8,006 bases of DNA. Origin: Devosia sp. (GTDB lineage: Bacteria; Pseudomonadota; Alphaproteobacteria; Rhizobiales; Devosiaceae). Positions 5,259 through 8,006 of this stretch are shown here, piece by piece. The notes below the pieces were generated by a model. The model saw nothing but the letters and a program-made list of their open reading frames with translations, made no database searches and was not told the DNA's origin. Numbering within the stretch: the first letter of the stretch is position 1; each line of letters begins with the position of its first letter. The stretch is taken from positions 1 to 8,006 of the forward strand of contig JANXSI010000152.1 of NCBI GenBank assembly GCA_025352765.1, written 5' to 3'. The translations under genes and the position numbers were made by a program.

Positions 5259-6065
5259 ATGCCCTCCTTCATCTGCACCACCTGCGGCGTCGGCTACGCC
5301 GAGACCGAGGCGCCGCGCGAAATCTGTCTGATCTGCGCCGACGAGCGGCAATATGTGAATGCCAAGGGCCAGCGCTGGACGACGCTTCAGGAGTTGCAGC
5401 AGCACCACGTCAACGAGATCGTTGAGCTCGAGCCGGGGCTTTTCGGCCTCGGCAGCAAGCCGCAGATCGCCATCGGCGAGCGCGCGCTGGTGATCGCCCG
5501 GTCGGACGGCGGAGTGATGTGGGACTGCACGCCGCTGATCACCGATGCGGCGATCGCTGAGCTCAAGGCCACGGGCAGCATCAAGGCCATCGCCATCTCG
5601 CACCCGCATTTTTACGCCACCATGGTCGACTGGAGCCGGGCGCTGGGCGATGTGCCGATCTACCTGCACGAAGCCAACCGCGACTGGGTGATGCGGCCGG
5701 ACGCCGCCATCCGGTTCTGGACCGGCGAGAGCCTCGAGATTGCGGGCGGCATCACGCTGATCCGCACCGGCGGGCACTTTCCCGGCTCGACGGTGCTGCA
5801 CTGGGCCGAGGGCGCCGGCGGCAAGGGCGTGCTGATGACCGGGGATTCGATCATGGTGGTGCCCGACACGCGCTGGGTGAGCTTCATGTACTCCTACCCC
5901 AACCTGATCCCGGTCAACGCCAAGACCGTCGAGTCGCTCGTCCGCGCCGTGCGCGACTACCCTTACGACCGCATCTATGCCGGCTGGTGGGACCGCGTGC
6001 TCGACCGCGACGCCAAGACAGCGGTCGCCCGCAGCGCTGAAAGATATATCGCCGCGATACGGTAA
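5259..6065 (+). CDS. MBL-fold metallo-hydrolase-like protein with N-terminal zinc ribbon
   Basis: A 268-residue cytoplasmic protein. Residues 1-33 carry CxxC pairs Cys6/Cys9 and Cys23/Cys26, a rubredoxin-like zinc ribbon. The rest is a divergent metallo-beta-lactamase fold: FGLGSKPQIAIGERALV, WDCTPL (88-93), SHPHFY (114-119), GGHFPGS (171-177) and MTGDSI (193-198). His115, His117, His173 and Asp196 are plausible metal ligands. The usual HxHxDH motif is reduced to HPHFY with no following Asp-His, which appears normal for this subgroup and suggests a one-metal or altered site. The substrate is unknown. GGAG lies about eight bases before the ATG, and the zinc-ribbon start fits the family N-terminus. 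An 11-base AAGATATATCG near its 3' end (6041-6051) repeats the core of the downstream padR operator. Confidence 0.88.
   Translation: MPSFICTTCGVGYAETEAPREICLICADERQYVNAKGQRWTTLQELQQHHVNEIVELEPGLFGLGSKPQIAIGERALVIARSDGGVMWDCTPLITDAAIAELKATGSIKAIAISHPHFYATMVDWSRALGDVPIYLHEANRDWVMRPDAAIRFWTGESLEIAGGITLIRTGGHFPGSTVLHWAEGAGGKGVLMTGDSIMVVPDTRWVSFMYSYPNLIPVNAKTVESLVRAVRDYPYDRIYAGWWDRVLDRDAKTAVARSAERYIAAIR
6041..6051. promoter_or_regulatory. Third copy of the padR box core, inside the MBL gene end
   Basis: AAGATATATCG here is identical to 6281-6291 and shares AAGATATATC with the reverse complement of the left box at 6221-6233. AT-rich words like this are rare in such GC-rich coding DNA. It encodes part of ERYIAA, so chance use of Arg-Tyr-Ile codons cannot be excluded. 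If real, it would be an auxiliary operator about 240 bp upstream of the promoter-proximal box. Confidence 0.3.
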
Positions 6066-6100
6066 CTGGTGGCTGAGAATATTCAGAAGGCTCATCGTCT

Positions 6101-6185
6101 CCGGTGTCATCCCGCGAAAGCGGGGACCTCTGTTGTATGAGAGCCGCAGAAAACGGAGGTTCCCGCTTACGCGGGAATGACCCGG
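6101..6185. repeat. Intergenic inverted-repeat element with nested hairpins
   Basis: Two arms of about 30 bases (6101-6131 and 6156-6185) are reverse complements with a few mismatches and one-base indels, around a centre of about 24 bases. Each arm contains its own dyad: CCCGC-GAAA-GCGGG on the left (6111-6124) and CCCGC-TTAC-GCGGG on the right (6162-6175). The element begins 36 bases after the MBL-gene stop. Similar GTCATCCCGCGAAAGCGGG modules are known as dispersed intergenic repeats in many proteobacteria, so this is probably a REP/MITE-like copy. As RNA it could also end or protect the upstream transcript. No open reading frame of its own is convincing. Confidence 0.75.
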
Positions 6186-6220
6186 TGCTAGGAAACGGCG
6201 TGATAGTCCAGAACGAAGAA

Positions 6221-6233
6221 GATATATCTTACG
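6221..6233. promoter_or_regulatory. Left operator box of padR
   Basis: GATATATCTTACG is the exact reverse complement of 6278-6290. It contains the eight-base palindrome GATATATC and lies just upstream of the candidate -35. Paired boxes flanking a promoter ahead of a PadR gene strongly suggest autoregulation. Confidence 0.75.
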
Positions 6234-6240
6234 TCCTATC

Positions 6241-6269
6241 TTGACGATTGCGGGCCTCGCCTTTATCTC
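6241..6269 (+). promoter_or_regulatory. Candidate padR promoter between the operator boxes
   Basis: TTGACG (6241-6246) is a good -35. TATCTC (6264-6269) follows after 17 bases as a poor -10. Transcription would start near 6276, at the edge of the right box, so a regulator bound there would block initiation. The placement supports the operator reading more than the -10 sequence itself does. Confidence 0.5.
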
Positions 6270-6277
6270 TCCGCTAT

Positions 6278-6290
6278 CGTAAGATATATC
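6278..6290. promoter_or_regulatory. Right operator box of padR
   Basis: CGTAAGATATATC, the perfect reverse complement of the left box, has its centre 57 bp from that box. It overlaps the expected transcription start and ends just before the padR ribosome binding site (GGAG, 6291-6294). A related GATATA follows at 6294-6299. Confidence 0.75.
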
Positions 6291-6300
6291 GGAGATATAA

Positions 6301-7035
6301 ATGCATCCTCATCACCACCACGACCATGCCGACCACCGCGCCGAACATTTCTGGCGCCGGTTCGAGGCTGCGGGTCGTCGGGGCATGGGCGGTTGGGGCG
6401 GCGGCCCCGGCGGCGGTCCGGGTCGCGGCGGCTTTGGCGACTGGGGCGGGTTCGGCGACAGCTTCCGCATCGGCCGCATGCTGGCCTCGGGCGACCTGCG
6501 CCTCATCGCCCTCTATTTGATCGAGCAGCAGCCGCGCCACGGCTACGATTTGATCAAGGCCATCGAGGAAAAGACCGGCGGCATCTACGTGCCGAGCCCC
6601 GGTGTGATCTACCCCGCCCTGACCTACCTCGAGGAGGCGAACTTCGTGACCTCCGTCGCCGAAGCCAACAAGCGCCTCTACACCATTACCGAGGAGGGCA
6701 AGACCCACCTGAGCGACAATCGCGCCGCGGTCGAAGCCACGCTCGCCCATCTGGGCAAGATCGGCGAACGCTTCAGCAAGGTGAAGGAGCGCTGGCAGGA
6801 GGCCGAACGCACGTTCAACGAAGCCGGCCCGCCGCGTCCCGACCGCGACATGGACAATGTCGGCCCCGAAGTGAACGACGCCCGTCGCGAACTCAAGGAC
6901 GCCATTCGCCACGCCGCCCGGCACGCCGACCCCGAGGGCCTGCGCCGTCTGGCGGACATCCTCCGCCGCGCCGCACACGAGATTCGGCACAGCGAGCCGG
7001 GCCCCAAGCCCGAACCCGACGACGTCGACCTCTAG
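6301..7035 (+). CDS. PadR-family regulator with His-rich metal-binding N-terminus (YqjI-like)
   Basis: A 244-residue protein in three parts. Residues 1-16 hold eight histidines, including four in a row. Residues 28-52 are a Gly-rich linker. Residues about 61-135 are a PadR winged helix, with GDLRLIALYLIEQQPRHGYDL and the diagnostic YVPSPGVIYPALTYLEE (96-112) recognition region. A helical dimerisation tail with many Arg/Glu residues follows (about 140-244). The layout matches YqjI of E. coli, a nickel-responsive PadR repressor with a metal-binding N-terminal extension that represses its own gene. By analogy this protein probably senses nickel or a similar metal; the metal is inference. The ATG has GGAG six bases upstream. 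The twin boxes at 6221 and 6278 predict autoregulation. YqjI's usual divergent flavin reductase partner is absent here. Confidence 0.9.
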   Translation: MHPHHHHDHADHRAEHFWRRFEAAGRRGMGGWGGGPGGGPGRGGFGDWGGFGDSFRIGRMLASGDLRLIALYLIEQQPRHGYDLIKAIEEKTGGIYVPSPGVIYPALTYLEEANFVTSVAEANKRLYTITEEGKTHLSDNRAAVEATLAHLGKIGERFSKVKERWQEAERTFNEAGPPRPDRDMDNVGPEVNDARRELKDAIRHAARHADPEGLRRLADILRRAAHEIRHSEPGPKPEPDDVDL

Positions 7036-7116
7036 CCTGACCACTGCGCCGAGGGGCCGAACATGTGGTGGTATGCCGACCTCCCCGCCGCCCTAGTCAA
7101 GCCTTCGGAAAAGCGC

Positions 7117-7154
7117 AAAGCTCCCCCGTGGATCACCACCGCGGGGGAGCTTTT
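7117..7154 (+). terminator. Strong hairpin after padR overlapping the next ribosome binding site
   Basis: AAAGCTCCCCCG (7117-7128) pairs without mismatch with CGGGGGAGCTTT (7142-7153) around a 13-base loop, and a fourth T follows. This has the form of an intrinsic terminator with an A-tract and a T-tract, 81 bases after the padR stop. The 3' arm contains GGGGGAG, which is also the best ribosome binding site for the GTG start at 7156. The hairpin may therefore both end the padR transcript and mask translation of the oxidoreductase on read-through mRNA. Confidence 0.75.
7143..7149 (+). promoter_or_regulatory. Ribosome binding site deciding the GTG start at 7156
   Basis: GGGGGAG ends six bases before GTG 7156. 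It is stronger and better placed than anything before the ATG at 7180, and is embedded in the 3' arm of the hairpin at 7117-7154. Confidence 0.55.
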
Positions 7155-7155
7155 C

Positions 7156-8006
7156 GTGGGCTATTCGGAACGCGACCGGATGCTGGGCATGGACCGGCCG
7201 ATCAGCCGCCGGGATTTTCTCAACGGCGTGGCGCTCGGCGTCGGCGCCGTCGCAGTCAGCGGCCTTCCCGGGATCGCCCTTGCCGCAACGCCTCCGGGCG
7301 ATCCGGCGAAACTCACCGGCCTCCGCGGTCATTCCGAAACCGCCATGAGCATCATGCACGCGGTCCGCGACAAGAGCTTCTGGGACAGCGCCCCCGCGCT
7401 CGAAGCGACCGGCGAGCACTATGATCTGGTGGTGGTGGGCGGCGGCATTTCGGGTCTTTCGGCGGCGCTGCTTTACCGCCAGCAGAAGCCCGACGCCACA
7501 ATCCTGATCCTCGAGAACAACGACGATTTCGGCGGCCACGCCCGCCGCAACGAATTCACCTCCAGCAGCGGCAAGCGGCTGATCGGCTATGGCGGCAGCC
7601 AGAGCCTTCAGACCCCCAGCCAGTTCTCGCCGCTGGTCAGCAGACTGCTCGGCGACATCGGCATCGAGCTCAGCCGCTTTTCGGAGTTCTACGACCAGGG
7701 CTGGTGGGACGCCCATGGCCTCAGGGATGCGCATTTCTTCCGCAAGGAGGATTTCGGCGTCGACGCGCTGGTGGTCGAGACCGAGGCGGCCGCCGAATGG
7801 GTGCCGCTGACCCCGCTCAACGACAGAGCCAAGGCGAACCTGATCGAACTCATCGATTCGCCGCCCGACTATCTCGCCGACAAGAGTTTCGACGAAAAGC
7901 TCGAGCTCCTGTCAAAGACCACCTACGACGACTTTCTGACCAGGATCTGCGGCTACGACGTGCAGCTCGTGACCTATTTCCAGAACGCCACCGAGGAGTA
8001 TTTCGG
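7156..8006 (+). CDS. Tat-exported FAD oxidoreductase, spermidine dehydrogenase-like (partial)
   Basis: At least 283 residues; the gene runs off the right edge. Counting from GTG 7156, a twin-arginine signal SRRDFLNG (Arg18-Arg19) leads into a hydrophobic stretch ending ALAA (about 41-44). An FAD-binding Rossmann motif follows: YDLVVVGGGISGLSAA (89-104), ribose-binding Glu120, then FGGHARRNEF (125-134). The LGMDR...RRDFLNG start, the LTGLRG segment and FGGHARRNEF resemble periplasmic spermidine dehydrogenases and related FAD/NAD(P)-binding proteins, which oxidise polyamines. The substrate is inferred from resemblance only. GTG 7156 is preferred for its Shine-Dalgarno and because relatives begin shortly before LGMDR. 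Alternatives are ATG 7180 (weak site) and ATG 7063 (good GAGGGG site), but the latter would place the hairpin inside the coding region and give an overlong Tat n-region. Confidence 0.88.
   Translation, partial: MGYSERDRMLGMDRPISRRDFLNGVALGVGAVAVSGLPGIALAATPPGDPAKLTGLRGHSETAMSIMHAVRDKSFWDSAPALEATGEHYDLVVVGGGISGLSAALLYRQQKPDATILILENNDDFGGHARRNEFTSSSGKRLIGYGGSQSLQTPSQFSPLVSRLLGDIGIELSRFSEFYDQGWWDAHGLRDAHFFRKEDFGVDALVVETEAAAEWVPLTPLNDRAKANLIELIDSPPDYLADKSFDEKLELLSKTTYDDFLTRICGYDVQLVTYFQNATEEYF

Noticed and set aside
5127..6110. 327-residue minus-strand open frame opposite the MBL gene
   Set aside because: Antisense shadow in GC-rich DNA; the plus-strand protein has clear family motifs.
6162..6178. 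Neisserial dRS3 repeat
   Set aside because: Only the general TTCCC-N8-GGGAA shape matches. The sequence is better explained as one arm of the local inverted repeat.
6101..6185. CRISPR-like repeat pair
   Set aside because: The two arms are inverted, not direct, and there are only two, with no spacer series or cas gene.

Overview
The window is high-GC DNA (by eye well above 60% GC) with dense, mostly short-spaced genes. An L19 protein with a long Ala/Glu-rich tail, alphaproteobacterial-type copper genes and a cobalamin riboswitch ahead of hupE together suggest an alphaproteobacterium, probably Hyphomicrobiales (a Devosia-like organism is a guess). No rRNA, tRNA, CRISPR array or transposase gene is visible, and no gene-free stretch exceeds 300 bases. 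The longest gaps (2841-3129, 6066-6300, 3724-3937) all hold regulatory or repeat structure.

Left part, minus strand (1-2840): a copper-handling operon, read right to left: a DUF2946 protein with a CHAC-type Cys/His cluster, a secreted YcnI/DUF1775 copper-binding protein, a CopC-CopD protein, and a PCu(A)C copper chaperone that runs off the left edge. The CopC-CopD frame has no stop codon before the chaperone. The two are one continuous open frame, although the chaperone also has its own Shine-Dalgarno, ATG and signal peptide.

Centre, plus strand (2928-3723): a cobalamin riboswitch controls a HupE/UreJ-type transporter, most likely a cobalt importer. It diverges from the copper operon across a short region with two 13-bp dyads. 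A GC-rich hairpin follows hupE. Then come rplS (L19) with its own candidate promoter and a textbook intrinsic terminator, a small protein with a nucleotidyltransferase-like GS...DxD signature, and a metallo-beta-lactamase-fold protein with an N-terminal zinc ribbon.

Right part, plus strand (6066-8006): an intergenic inverted-repeat element of about 85 bp precedes a PadR-family regulator with a His-rich N-terminus, resembling the nickel-responsive YqjI of E. coli. Its promoter lies between two copies, in opposite orientation, of a perfect 13-bp box, which looks like an autoregulatory operator. A strong hairpin follows padR. Its 3' arm also carries the ribosome binding site of the last gene, a Tat-exported FAD oxidoreductase of the spermidine-dehydrogenase type cut by the right edge.

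The common theme is transition metals: copper delivery, cobalt uptake under B12 control and a probable nickel/iron-type sensor. The regulatory DNA is at least as informative as the genes. Two points deserve most attention: the stop-less copC-copD/PCu(A)C junction, and the padR operator pair with a third copy of its core in the upstream gene.
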